64,000 nucleotides of DNA from Mercenaria mercenaria (lineage: Eukaryota; Mollusca; Bivalvia; Venerida; Veneridae): assembly GCF_021730395.1 (NCBI RefSeq), contig NW_026463323.1:1-64000 (forward strand), given 5' to 3'. Under the pieces are notes generated by a model that saw only the letters and a list, made by a program, of their open reading frames with translations, searched no databases and was not told the origin of the DNA. Shown here piece by piece: positions 44,160 through 56,354 of this stretch (its first letter is position 1; each line of letters begins with the position of its first letter). The position numbers were made by a program, and so were the translations under genes.

Positions 44160-45160
44160 AAGTCGACTGAAAGACCAATTAAATCATTTACTTACGAGAT
44201 ACTTCAGAAAAAACAATGTATTTGGAAAAAATCCAAAAGTAAAACCATGGGCAAAGATGATTATAGTTAATTTGTTTTTAGATAACAATCCTTTTCAGAG
44301 CTATTTTAACAATTTGTGAATTGGTGAATTTAAAGTCGTATGATAAGTTGTTAAATGATCACATTTCTTGTTCATCTAAAACCGTGGTCTTTTACAGCAC
44401 GCAAGGGGTCACCTTGAAGGGGCAGATTAGATAAGAGATAATAGACTAAAATTTTCAAATGAATAGAAGACTACACATTTGGTGATCAGGTCACGGTAGG
44501 GGGATCTGAGAAGACACAAAATATTTGTTGCCTGATTGATTCTATCAGATCTTGAAAAAACATTATTGTATACATATTAAACAAAAATAGTATTATATTT
44601 GATGATTTAAAATCACAGCAGGAGATCTGAGACGACAAATAATAACTGTTGCGTGTTTGAGATTAGTTTAGGTCTAGACTGTAACGAAGTTATATCTTAT
44701 TCGATCATCTAAATGCGCAATAGAACATCAAAGAGAACATAAAAATACCAGTTCATGTGACAAACTTAAGGATTGAATCTTTTTTTTTTCCAAAGGTACA
44801 AAATAACAAAAATGGATATCCACACAGTTAAAGACTTATGTCGAGTTTGAAAACATTTACATGCAAAACTTTCAACAAAATCTCTGTGTCAAAAAGAGAC
44901 ATAGTTTTTACAAAACAGAACTTAAGAGTTCTGAAACTGATATCCCACGTGAGGTAAACTCATGATGGCAAAAATGTGTAATGTATCATGAAATAACTCA
45001 GCTACAGTTTCTGAGAAACCTGCCTGTATGTAGTACTTCAATGAAAATTTTTAAGTCAAAATGGGGCATACGCTTGAGTAAATATTAAATACTAGAGCTA
45101 TTTGAGGTCATTTTATGATGCTAAATTTGTAAAGTGTATAAGCATTTGGCTAACGGGTTT
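44160..45160. other. Gene-free AT-rich stretch
   Basis: Apart from the inverted partner of 34336-34409 at 44276-44347, I see no feature here. Confidence 0.4.
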
Positions 45161-45164
45161 TGCT

Positions 45165-45425
45165 TTTTGCTTGCGTTTCGTTTAGTGCTGTTTTTTTCAA
45201 CAGTATTTCAGTAATATTACGACGGCCGTTGCAGTACACATAACATAGTAACTATTTTTCATTGATTCTGTACCAGTGCTAACCTGTTTTCCACAGGTAA
45301 TTGCCAACTCCTTCGCATGAATCAGAGGTGGAAGACGAATAATTTCAGACACAGTAGTGTCATTTATCAATCGTCACTGAGAACATATGACTCGCCCAAG
45401 GATCAAACTCACGACCCAGCCAACC
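45165..45425 (-). repeat. tRNA-derived SINE, reverse orientation, with body and tail
   Basis: On the minus strand, GTTGGCTGGGTCGTGAGTTT, GATCCTTGGGCGAGTCATAT, TTCTCAGTGACGATTGATAA and GTCTTCCACCTCTGATTCAT are followed by ACTGAAATACTGTTGAAAAA near the end. This is the fuller version of the family fragment at 1224-1350. Confidence 0.65.
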
Positions 45426-46065
45426 GTAGATATTTTCTTCTTCTCGGCGTTCACCGCCTACACGGTCACACCTAACCAAGCAATGAAGGATGCCGTCTTC
45501 TTCCGGTCCTCCATCTTACTGTGCACTTTGATTTACATTGGGGTGCTATTTGGCCACAAACATTTCCTTAGGTTCTCCAGACGTGGACATCTCTGCAGAA
45601 TGAGTTCAGCAATTTACTGTTCGAGATCACAGGGGCACATTGGAGGAGACAATTTAAGCTTTGTGCACATGTGGGCATTTAACCTGTTATGTCCTGTGCG
45701 AAGCCTAAATATGATGACTTGTTCCCATCTGTCTAGTAGGTGGTAGTCATCCTTCGTTGACCTTGGTTTGTCAGTACATTGACCAGTTATCTGTAGCTCC
45801 AAGCTTGGCTAATCTGTCTGCATTCTCATTTCCCGGTACACCACAGTGTGCAGGTATCCATTGTAAGGGCACAACTCTTGATTTGCATAGGCTGAACAGT
45901 GCCCTGGAGATGGATGTTTGTTTGGAATTTTCCAGTGCTTGGAGAACTGACAGAGCAACCGTTAAGATTACCACCTTGGGGCAGCTCTCTAAAGACTCCT
46001 CATGGAGTTTAATAGCTTGTTTGATATCCGTAGATATGCGATTTCCCTTTTCTGCTTAGCTGGCG
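45420..46065 (-). pseudogene. Relic of a LINE with RNase H domain
   Basis: On the minus strand one frame reads KVVILTVALSVLQALENS and PLQWIPAHCGVPGNENADRL (45974-45771), a clear C-terminal RNase H block (IPAHCGVxGNExAD). A second frame continues RLRTGHNRLNAHMCTKLKLS and CPCDLEQ (45802-45614), the cysteine region after RNase H in I-type LINEs. The rest is decayed. There is no reverse transcriptase domain, so it is an old 3' fragment. Confidence 0.75.
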
Positions 46066-46684
46066 GACCCTTGCAAGTTTTAAGAACCCTACTTAGACAC
46101 TAACCAATTACCAGTACTTCTAATTTAAAAGTATAATATTTTTGATAAAATGTAAGTTGTGATTACATAATTTATTTTGTTATTTCATCCCATGAAGATG
46201 TCTATATGTAGACTGGGTTTCTTTAGAGAATAGCTGATTTTTTTTAAGCAACTGTCCTCTACATTTTTCCGTCGCAGTTCCTATTTGATGCGGGTCTACT
46301 TTACTGTGAATGTGCTGTGCTCTGTCCATCCAGAGAAATCTACTCTAACTTATAAAATACCTTTCAATACAAGTGAATTTTGAAAGCGAATCTTTCTTTC
46401 ATGCAAATGGTGAAAACAAACAACTCATCTTTATAAAAATTTCATACTGAAAATATGTGTTCCATGCATGTAAAATTGAAGTTCTGATCAAAATCAAAAA
46501 TGAACGAGGATCTGGTTCTTGGGTTTCACTGAGACAAACATTCTGCCGAAGTTCAAAACAAAAGCTGTTTTTAAAATAATGATCTGTCCCATTTTCAGTT
46601 CCTATGATACTGGCCTTTAATCTACTAAACCCCAAAAAGATCACATCAACAGCTGACCATAGACAATCATCCTATAAAGTTTTA

Positions 46685-46905
46685 ATGTTTCAAAAGATAC
46701 TGAGCGGAAACTATCTTCGGTCTCGTGGTGATAGTGACCTTGTTATTTGACTTATTGATCTGCAAAACGATAGAGGATATCAACTGACCATATGTAATAA
46801 GGCCAAGTGTTCTAAACTCACTGAACGAAAACCTATTTTTTATCTACTTACTACAGTCAGTCACCTTATGAAGTTAGCCCATTGTGAGACCAAGTATCCG
46901 CTAAT
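46685..46905 (-). repeat. Dispersed about 140-bp repeat, reverse, degraded
   Basis: On the minus strand it contains GGTCTCACAATGGGCTAACT and CATAAGGTGACTGACTGTAG, then a second unit with GGTCAGTTGATATCCTCTAT. The arrangement is that of the array at 29880-30310. Confidence 0.45.
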
Positions 46906-46963
46906 TATTTACGGGAACTGACTAACTGACCAACAGATAAGAGCCTCTTCTTAGAAGGGCATA

Positions 46964-47260
46964 GGGGGTCTCTGTGGCCGAATGGTTAACGTCACTGACT
47001 TGGAAACATTTTCCTCTCATCAATATGTGGGTTCGAACTTTAATCGGGGCGTTGTATTCTTCGTGAGAGGAAGTCATCCAGCTGGTACATTTTATTACCG
47101 ATATAATAGCCCTGTATTCCCCAGCCAGATTTTTTTGCAGGAAAAAAATAAATTATTAAATATTAAATGCTCCTCGTATACTGTATATTTTGTACAAGAT
47201 ATTGATCAATCCTCTTCCATTTGATACAAAAAACACTAAAATAAGCAATACCATACTAGA
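46964..47260 (+). repeat. tRNA-derived SINE
   Basis: GGGGTCTCTGTGGCCGAATG (A-box region) and GTGGGTTCGAACTTTAATCG (B-box region) are followed by a body GTGAGAGGAAGTCATCCAGC. This is the best-preserved head of its family in the window. It is not a functional tRNA, because the arms do not pair over their full length and a SINE body follows. Confidence 0.7.
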
Positions 47261-47279
47261 CAAGGGCATCTTAAAGTAT

Positions 47280-48275
47280 GATTTTGAACTTTTTAATGTT
47301 GATCTTCGACCTTTTCAATACTTGTTTTGTATTTGTTTCATCTTAGTTCTACGTGTGAAATACACATAAAAAATCTTTATTGAATAGCTATCATTTTTAC
47401 ATTTGGGAGATTGTATACACTTTTTTGAAGACGTATCTTTTTAAAAAGCATTTTTACAATATGCTAGTATGTATGCTTCAATGGAAAGTTTGTGACTGTT
47501 TCCGGTGTTTTCGAGAAGCCCGTGCGCAGGTCTTTCCTACAGAGAAAGGCCGATGTGCGAGGTCGATATCCGACTAACATACCGTCATTCCTTCTCAAAC
47601 GATTCTGATGAAATTTTTGTCACACACTTAGATCTATATATAATAACCATGGAGAAAGAAAGATTATCCTGCCACAGAAAACATACAAGTAAGGAATTTT
47701 TTTTTTTGAAAATTACGTTAAAAATAAACAATGGGGCTCAGAGGAAACATCATCATCATCATCATCACAATTATTTCTTTAAGCATCCTTCATCACCATT
47801 TATCGACACAATTATTTTCATCATCATCGTCTCCATCACCGTCATACCAGTGTATCGTTTATTTGTAGAAGTTATGGCGTTATAATTGTTCTCGTACTTT
47901 AGTTTATGTAGGTGTAGAAAGTGGTATTAGTATACATGTAAGGCCGGAAATGAATGTTACCCCATCAAATATTACCTGAAAGGCTTATGCCGGATAATAA
48001 TCGTCTGCCTACCAAAACAGTACTTAGATACTTGGACAATTTGAAACCTCAGAAAAGTAATATTTAGTTTCAATTTGTGTAGTTTTTTGTGTCTCTGCCA
48101 GAAATATCATTTCTGGCTGAATTCATTTGACGTGCCGAGGGTAAGACCCAGGCCCGTAGTTCAAAGATCAATATCAGACGTGTAGGTCAAAGGTCCTGAG
48201 GTCCTGAAAATGTATGCATATAGTATGTCATGGTCTAATTGAAAGAACAGCGTTTTTATTCTCTTTTCGCAAAGC
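47280..48275. other. Gene-free stretch with a CAT microsatellite
   Basis: A short (CAT)n run at 47749-47768 is the only clear feature. No gene is seen. Confidence 0.4.
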
Positions 48276-48682
48276 GCTTAGTTTAGTTTAAACATAGTTT
48301 ATTTCAAACAAAATTGCAATATTTACAATTCATGATACATGGTACATAAGATAATGCCTGAAAAAGGATCAGAGCCGAAAGCAACAGCTTATAGAGGTCT
48401 TCTCCTACAGAAACATATTGTTGTAGGTACAGTACGGCAGTGTTTATGATCTTGTCTGAAATATTATCTTTAAGCAATATAATAAATCTTAGCGCTTAGT
48501 CAAAGAACTATATATAAGAACAATATCAATAAAGGGGTACAAAAGTGAAACAAGCACCCATGGCTTATGAGTGTATAAGTTTAAAGTGAGATAAGCAGAG
48601 AAAGAAAGAGAATGCATTAAAGTATAAAGATTCATTCGGATTGTAAAATGGTGGCAGCCAGTTATATTACATAATCAAGTGC

Positions 48683-51065
48683 TCATGAAAATCTTCTACT
48701 TTCCATGATGTAGGTTTGAACTGCTTGAAATATCTGGAAGTTAATATCATCGCTGAGATTCCTGTCTCCATTCAGTAAGGTGTGAAGTGTTACAGTACAA
48801 AAGATGGAAGCAGTCTCAAGAAGACGGACTCTGATGTCACTATAACGGTGACATTCAAAGAAGAAATGATGGTTACTCTCCGTAGTGCCACATTGACAAA
48901 GAGGTGATGGATGAATGTTTTTTTCTAAACAAATGCTGGTTTAAGGAGCTGCATTCAGTACGAAGACGAGCATGATGGACTTGCCATTTCCTGTCGCCTA
49001 CGTAGAAGTATTTAGGACATTTCGATTCGTTCAATTTAAGCTGCGTCTTGAAGGAGGCCAGGGACGGTGAATTTTGTAGCTCTCTCGGAAGTTCATTCCA
49101 ATCTCTCAGAGCCGATGGCAGAAAAGCATTATAGTAAAGGGATGTCCTTGTGTGGAATGACTGGATGTCATCGGCATTGCGTAGGTTATACCGAGAAGTT
49201 TCTCCAACAGACGGTGGGACTAAGGATGAGAGGTAATCAGGAGTTAGGCCGTTTTTCATTTTATATAGTAGAGTTAGTTTATGGTTTTGTCTTCGGCGCT
49301 CCAGGGAGTCCCAAGGAACTTCTCTGTTGAGTTCATTGAGAGACACAAGTTTAGTTGTCCCAGAAACGATGCGGGCAGCTTCATGCTGAATTTTGTCAAG
49401 TTCGAGTTTCTCATACTGCGTACAGTTGATATAAACCACATCAGCATATTCAATAAGAGGTCTAATAAAAGATAAGTATATCACTTCTAATGATCTTCTG
49501 TCAAGCTGAAACTTTAGTTTACGCATGATATGTATTCTTTTCCAGGCTCGCTCTTTAACAGAGTTTATATGAGAATGCCAGGAACAGTCATCAGAAAGAT
49601 AGACTCCAAGATGTTTGTGTACAGTTACTGAAGAAATAGACTGATTATGCATAACAAGTGGTGGATGTAAGGGTTTGGATAACTTACGTGAGATGGTCAT
49701 AGTTTCCGATTTGGAAGGATTAAAGGTAACTAACCATGTATCGGCCCAATTTGATATCCTATCAATGTCGGATTGGAGTATTTCTGCAGCCGAGACAGGG
49801 TGATCAACAATTATATGCAAGCTCGTATCATCAGCAAAAAGATGAACATTTGAACCCAAGTCGTCAACGATATCATTGATAAACACTAAAAATAAACGGG
49901 GGCCAAGAATAGACCCTTGGGGAACTCCTGCGTTCACAGTAGACCAGTTTGACTGGGTACCCGGTAAGACAACAGACTGGCGTCTGTTGAAGAGATAATC
50001 AGAAAACCAATTAAGTAGACGTCCATCCAATCCAGCATTTTTTAACTTGAAGAGTAGACCTTTGTGCCATACTTTGTCAAAGGCTTTGCTTATATCAAAA
50101 AATACAGTTCGTACTTCTAGTCCATCATCGAGAGCTTTACAGAAGGTATTGTACAAGTATGTGAGCTGATTCACTGTTGAATCTCCTGGTGTGAACCCAG
50201 ATTGTAAAGACGAAAGAAAGTTATTATCACGTAGAAAATTGAAAAGATACTTAAATATAATGCGTTCAAATACCTTTTCTATGCAACAAAGCAACGATAT
50301 CGGTCGATAGTTGTTGGGTAAAGACGGGTCGCCTTTTTTGAATATAGCACAGACGTTAGCGTCTTTCCAAGTTTGAGGTACCTTGCTGCATTGTAGTGAA
50401 GAATTAAACAGGGAACAAAGAGGAAATTTAAGCACAGGAGCAGTTTCGCGCAATATACGGTTGCTAATTCCATCGGGTCCGGCAGCCTTGTTGATATTAA
50501 GGGACTTCAGGGCGTCTTCAACATCTTGAGGGGTAATAATAATAGAGTCAAGTTTGTTTCTTGGTTCTGGATAGTAAAAGTTAGGAAGGTCCTTATTGGA
50601 ATCGTCAATCGAAGCCTGATTACAGAAGAAGTCATTCAATAGATCAGTTTTAGACTTAGAGTCAAAGACTAGTTCATGAGTGGCTGGGTTTATAAGTGGA
50701 GGAACAGTTTGTTTGTCAGATGGAGAAATGAAGTATTTAATAAGTTTCCACCAATCTTTGGTAGTAGCAGAATCAGATTTAAGCGAATCAGCCATTTTAA
50801 GGAAGTGATTTTGTTTAGCAGTGCGGATAAGTGATACTATTTCATTACGTATTGTTCTGAATTTATTCCAGTGAACAGGGTTCTGAGAATGCTTAGCTCT
50901 GTGGTAGTACTTCTTACGTTTCAGAATTTGCTTTTTTATTTGTGTTGTGATCCATGGTTTATCATTAGGTTTAACATTTATAATTCTTGATGGTATGCAC
51001 TCCTTTGAAAGTTCAAGTATTTTGTTTGTAACAAGTGAAGTATAAGTGTCAATATATATCATCAT
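48683..51065 (-). pseudogene. CR1-like LINE ORF2, reverse transcriptase and C-terminus
   Basis: 730 codons are open from 51065 to 48873. Motifs are KAAGPDGISNRILRETAPVL, NYRPISLLCCIEKVFERII, SGFTPGDSTVNQLTYLYNTF, VFFDISKAFDKVWHKGLLFK, NAGVPQGSILGPRLFLVFIN, HLFADDTSLHI (catalytic FADD near 49830) and KHLGVYLSDDCSWHSHI. The C-terminal CPKYFYVGDRKWQVHHARLR and LNQHLFRKKH follow. A frame change in the A run around 48919-48925 moves the rest to another frame, where PLCQCGTTESNHHFFFECHR (a zinc-knuckle-like end) runs to TGA at 48683. With the break at 51060 this makes two frameshifts in an otherwise intact copy, so it inserted recently. Confidence 0.88.
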
Positions 51066-52296
51066 TCTTTAGTTGGTCCCAGTTTATGTCGCTGATTTTA
51101 CGTCTGAGTGAGGTGTAGTCTCCCCGGTCGTATAGCCAAACAAACCGTTTAAAGGACTTGACATGAGGTTTAGAGAAGTTAAATAGTGAATAAATAGGAC
51201 AATGGAACCGTTGGTTTTGATCTAGAACTGGTTCTCCAACACCAGAGGTAATAACTTTGTGGTTACATGAAACAAGAAAGAGATCCAGTATAGAAGAAGA
51301 GGACTCAGTAAAATGAGTTGGTTCGACAATGAGTTGCTCTAGGTTATACTGCTGACAAATAGAATGGAGTTTTCGAGTCATGTGTGGATTTGATTCATTA
51401 AAGTTAAAGTCGCCAGTGATAATGATGTCGGATATGCCTGTATCTACTGCCAACCCGAGCGAGTCTTCGATTAGATTTGTATGATATATGTCTGCGTTTG
51501 GAGGACGATAAAATACAGCGAACAAGATATGTTTAGAATGAGAAGGAATCAGTTCGATCCAGATACACTCCAAGCCCCTGGGTTCGAGATCTACCCTCCT
51601 TTTGTAGTGCAATGTTTCCTTCAAGTAAACAATTACGCCACCGTAGCCATTTTCATTTCTATCTTTCCTCTCTGGAGTGTGAAAGTTTTGAAGTACAATT
51701 TCATTATCAGAGATATTTTGATTTAACCATGTTTCTGTGAAGGCAAGAACATCAAACATACCAAACTCAGCTTCTAGAACATCAAACTTGTTCAGTAGGC
51801 TTTGAACATTGTATTGTAAAACTGAGAAGCACCTAGTGCTTGTTATAATTTCTGATAGTGTGTTAGACATGGAGGAAACTATAGAAGAGGAACTGTTAGA
51901 GGTTGTTAGCAGTGGGCCTGGATTCGGATGAACATCACCATCTGCAGCTAAAAGGAGACAAAGCCAAGATGTGCACAACAACCCTGTGAACACAAGAATA
52001 ACATGTCTAGTAAAAGATAGATTTTGAGTAAATTTAAGTCCGGAGAGCATTCGCTTAGCCGGGTATTTAATGTTGTGTTTTGCTCGGAGCTTTAACTGAG
52101 TGATCAGAGAATACGTGTGTATTATGTTCTGTGAGGTATGTTGGTGGAGCACTGTGAGTATAATAATGTATAGGAAAACAGAGAGTTTCAGTGGGCGGGA
52201 ATACGCTTGCACAACCGCGGGGAAAACATTGTTAGGCATTATGTTATTCCTGACAAGAACAGCAAGAACAGAATGACAACGATCATGCAAGCGCAT
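51049..52296 (-). CDS. CR1-like LINE ORF2, N-terminal part: 2A-like motif and AP-endonuclease
   Basis: The frame is 415 codons from an ATG. Residues 90-118 are hydrophobic (HVILVFTGLLCTSWLCLLLA), directly followed by DGDVHPNPGP (51942-51913), a 2A-like motif with the conserved NPGP. The endonuclease then shows SVLQYNVQSLLNKFD, FTETWLNQ, GYGGVIVYL, FAVFYRPP, IITGDFNFNES and LDLFLVS. It ends in NWDQLKNDDIY and the reverse transcriptase frame begins 17 bases upstream of that stop in another register, so the one reading frame expected in the family is broken once here. In the family this domain nicks target DNA. Confidence 0.85.
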   Translation of the reverse strand: MRLHDRCHSVLAVLVRNNIMPNNVFPAVVQAYSRPLKLSVFLYIIILTVLHQHTSQNIIHTYSLITQLKLRAKHNIKYPAKRMLSGLKFTQNLSFTRHVILVFTGLLCTSWLCLLLAADGDVHPNPGPLLTTSNSSSSIVSSMSNTLSEIITSTRCFSVLQYNVQSLLNKFDVLEAEFGMFDVLAFTETWLNQNISDNEIVLQNFHTPERKDRNENGYGGVIVYLKETLHYKRRVDLEPRGLECIWIELIPSHSKHILFAVFYRPPNADIYHTNLIEDSLGLAVDTGISDIIITGDFNFNESNPHMTRKLHSICQQYNLEQLIVEPTHFTESSSSILDLFLVSCNHKVITSGVGEPVLDQNQRFHCPIYSLFNFSKPHVKSFKRFVWLYDRGDYTSLRRKISDINWDQLKNDDIY

Positions 52297-52434
52297 ATGA
52301 AAGTAACCAGTGTCAAGCGCCCACCATATAAACTTGTCCGAATGTAAAGTGTAGTCAGAAAAAAATAGAGAAGTAGATAGTGTACTTGTTTAGAATAACA
52401 GAAAAGTATAATAAGAGAAAAAATAGAATCCATA

Positions 52435-54250
52435 CTGATATTATGTAAGCAAAATATATATAATTAGAAATATGATATAAACTGATACGTCGGTTACATG
52501 TTCAAATTACTCATATATTTACCAGGCAAAAAAATGACTATAAAATGAATAAAGGTACACTAAAGCACTGAATTAGTTTATAGTAAAATGTTCGACAAAT
52601 GTAGTATACGCTATTTCGTACGTAATTGTGATTTTAGAGGTCATTCATTAGTAATATACATGTATGAAATTACTTTAGCTAACAGGTGATGAATAGAAGG
52701 AGTCAAAAATGTGCATAGAATAGAAGAGTGGTTACTCGTAATAATTGTGATTTTAGAGATCATTCAAAAATTAATATACATGTATGAAATTAATGACAGA
52801 ATTGAAGATACTCATCGCTTGTCTTACACGCACACGCATGTAATATAACCATGTACACATGCACACATATAATCATACCCGCCTGTACATCAAAAAATAT
52901 ATATATATACATTTACACTTACTCATATACACGTACATACATGTACAACATTCATGTACATACATATACATGCATATGCACCCATACAAACACTTATACA
53001 CTCTACCATATATGAAATTAATGCTATGTACACTATGGCTTTAAGCAGGAAAACATCTAAATATTCTGATGATACAATTCGTATTCAGTTTATCTCAACA
53101 GGAAGTCGATAATAATTGAATGTGGAATTGACCATTGAAATCTGGACACATCGGAGGTGAATTAAATGTTAACACGTTCCATTTGCAGTTGACAGTTTCC
53201 AAACTGTCAAGTTATGTCAAAAACATGCCAATTTGGTATACAAATCGTTTTATCCTGACATTTTGGAATAATGTTTTCTTTACTTTTACAACATCGTTAA
53301 ACGGTATTATCAATTTGCCATAAAAAATGCAGAACTTAACCATTAAAATCGAGACTGTTGCTACTTCATGTAGAGTTCTTATGTATGTACGTATCGAAGG
53401 AATTCGTTACTTTCTTCTTAGACAAGAATATTCATCAACGTTTATCCATCAATGTTCCTCGCAAACAATACTATAAAGTTTATGGTTCATCCAATCTATA
53501 GATAGCGTAATTTCGCTAAGGCATTCTGAGGAAAGAGTATATTTGCAGTGCAACGTCTTCCTCTTAACGAAATTTCGCTAAGAGCGAATAGGATTTAAAC
53601 CCTTGGAATAAAGTGTAAATAGCAAACGTTTCTAGTTAGGGAACAAGTCGAAATATTTCCTGCAGCCAGAAGTTATACCTGGCTAAAAAGTAACTTATGA
53701 GTTGTTTTTTTTATCATACCATTACGCTTTATATATGAAAAATAACTCCATTCTACATGTTGTACAAGTAGACCTATGAAATATATATTTCTTAATTCTG
53801 AAAGTTATTGTTTTGAGCAAAAGTAACTATATTTCCCTTTCATGTATGACATAACTTTTAGCTCAACTGGCCACATTCCTTGACTATTGAAATACTTTAC
53901 TAGAGCTATCACGAAATGTGATTCATGCTTTCACCTGGACTTAACTGACATATATAGAGCAAAAAAAAACTCAAGACCATAATCCATGAAATTAAACAAA
54001 GAGGAATCTAAAAAATCCCTTATGTACAACTAGGTATCAATATTGATCACTGCTGAAAGTTTGAATAAATTATGTGAAATAATGAATGAGGAATTCAGGT
54101 CACAAGACTTTCTCTATATATATATCATACAGAGTGCCAGCTTTATTGCAATAACGGCGTTCCATAAATGCGATAAGCCAATCGCATACCGGTAAAATAT
54201 CACGTGAAATCACCCAGTGTCCATGTGCTTTACTACTTGTTGCATTCCAA
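52435..54250. other. Gene-free stretch
   Basis: AT-rich. It includes a near-repeat of TAATTGTGATTTTAGAGRTC (52623 and 52740) and a CA/TA-rich tract with ACATACATGTACA units at 52840-53000. No supported gene is present. Confidence 0.4.
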
Positions 54251-54255
54251 TGTAC

Positions 54256-54280
54256 CTGCGGCCTTCAGGCCGCAGCTAAT
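54256..54280 (+). other. Hairpin directly followed by CTAAT (possible Helitron 3' end)
   Basis: CTGCGGCC, loop TTCA, GGCCGCAG forms a perfect 8-bp-arm hairpin at 54256-54275, followed by CTAAT at 54276-54280. Helitrons end in a short GC-rich hairpin and CTRR, with T as the first host base. The upstream body is not recognised and no left end was identified. Confidence 0.4.
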
Positions 54281-54284
54281 AATT

Positions 54285-56020
54285 GTATGTTAAAATATTT
54301 CGCTTACTCCAACACATGAAAAGCGGATCGGACAAGTATAACATTTTGAATGAGGAAATTATTTTCAAGTTTGAGAATAGCGTAATTCCGCTGAAACGCT
54401 GCAAAGAAAAACAAAACACGTTAGTTCACGTCATCCTTGAAAGAAAATTAATTGATAGGGAATATTTGGAGTTATTAATTGTTTACTTTCTTGCGATAAA
54501 ATCGCCATTTAATTTCTGTTGTTTTTTTCCAGTTAAATTCTTTGTTTCGTCACATCATATGGCGATTTTTCAGCCTTCTTTGGTGGAGTAAGACTTCGCG
54601 TGCCCCTCTCTGCTTTTCAACAGTTATATCACACCGAAAAGTTTTCGAGTTCTGGAATGTATTTTAACTATACTATTATTATGATATTATATCCACTGCC
54701 CTGCCAGGGTATAATTACATTGCTTATAACATCTGTTTTAGTAGAATATGAAAGTAAATGGATGAAATATGTCTGCTCAGTAATGCTTTTCAATGGTACA
54801 GGTCTACACTTGAATTGTGGATAAATATATATTATTATTAGATAAAAGTGTATATTTATTACATTTACTTCATCAGCGAAAAAATGTACATGATAACTAC
54901 ATGAATATAGAGATTTCGCAGCTTGGTATAAACACGTGCTAGTATATAGATATCGCTTAAAATGAGCTTGCCAATACGGGTAAAGATATGACAAATTAAG
55001 GGCCATAACTCCAATGAAAATTATAGGCACTGGCCAGTCATGTAAAGTTTGGTAAAAGCGGGCCCATTAGAATATAAAGTATTATAAAACTCTGATCACA
55101 AAACAATGAACTAGTGTGAATCCGCATTGCTGTTTCACATGATATGCACATTTCAACTTTGTGACATACAGAGAGACAAACGGACAGACCAAAATTTATG
55201 GGTCGGTCACTGCACTAATGCTAGAAAAAACTTCGAGTGTACTTTTACATATACTTTCAAACCTGTCTATAAAGACAAGACTAGGTAGAGCCAAAATGTG
55301 GTCTTTATTTGGAGGTAGTCACAGGCTAAATAAATGTTAAAACTGGAAACAAAACATGTGGTCTTTAGAGTCAGGTGGCCTCTGTTCAGAGGTGGTCTTT
55401 AACACAGGTTTGCCTGCATCTCTTTTTAAAGTTATGCTAAATTGTACTACAAAAAAAACATCCGTTGAATATAAAGAAAGAACAACATTTTGATTAAAAA
55501 CTCAAACTATATTTCATGTAAACTGCTTTTACAAACAATCATATTTTTACTTCAAATACGAGCTATATTCCGGACTTACTAGGAACCATCTTCATGAAAT
55601 CTCACTTTATACATTTCACCTGAAAAAAAAAATGCTGCTTTATTGTAAAATATAAAGAATGAAGATAAAATGACAACCCGTGTGTGTTTGTTTTTGTGTA
55701 TAAACCACTTTTTGAACAATAATTATGTTTAACAAAACTGCGTTGGTTTTCTCCGTAAATGATAAGCACAAGAAACAATTTTAAAAGAAAGTAACACGAA
55801 AGTACTAGTTTAATATAGTACAGCCTGTACAGAATCAGCATGATTATAGGAAGTATGGTCTATCAATCGTGATGACCAAGCTTAATTGAACAAAAATCTT
55901 AGTAGTTTCCTATGGAAAACATGACACGATTAACAAATATTCTAGATATATTTTTGTAATAAAATATCGGCGATATATCATTTTCTCGGTACGGATTTAC
56001 TTTATGTTACGTTAAGTTTA
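54285..56020. other. Gene-free stretch
   Basis: AT-rich; short frames only. No splice-supported exons, known domains or repeats that I can name. Confidence 0.35.
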
Positions 56021-56330
56021 GAGAGAATATGTGTTAAGTAGCCAGTTAGCCCAGTCGGTAGGTCCAAAGTTCGAGTCCCTAACTGAAGTCATACTTTTTG
56101 ACAATTTGCTCAGAAAGTGGGTCTTTATCATGTTTGCTTGAACAGTCTTGCAACGTTTGCAATATTGTGTTCTTTTGGAATTCGAGGACGAATTTACAAT
56201 TTCTTTGGGGGGGGGGGGGGGAGGTACGGACTTAGTCACGTTAAAGAGTGTATGTGTCAGGCAGCCGGTCAGCTCAGGTTCGAGACCCGGGCAGACTTCA
56301 AATTTCTGTCACCCTGGATTTATCACAGCA
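56000..56330 (+). repeat. Tandem pair of degenerate tRNA-SINE heads with a G run
   Basis: TACGGATTTACTTTATGTTA...GTAGCCAGTTAGCCCAGTCG (to 56060) is repeated as TACGGACTTAGTCACGTTAA...GCAGCCGGTCAGCTCAGGTT (56224-56280). Each is followed by a GTTCGAGTCCC- or GGTTCGAGACCC-type B box. A run of about 14 G lies between them at 56208-56221. Confidence 0.45.
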
Positions 56331-56354
56331 TTTTTTTATTAAACAAGGATTTTC

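Larger units (their letters stand above)
48279..52330 (-). mobile_element. Nearly full-length CR1-like LINE
   Basis: On the minus strand, the endonuclease frame (52296-51049), the reverse transcriptase frame (51065-48873) and a C-terminal zinc segment (to 48683) lie in order. A 3' UTR follows and ends near 48280 with TTTAAACTAAACTAAG. There is no poly-A tail, as usual for CR1-like elements. The exact 5' border is not resolved. Confidence 0.85.

Noticed and set aside
54283-54591. 102-codon plus-strand frame after the hairpin-CTAAT site
   Set aside because: The middle looks mildly protein-like, but there is no recognisable family and no exon borders, and the end is hydrophobic AT-rich sequence. 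Left out as unsupported.
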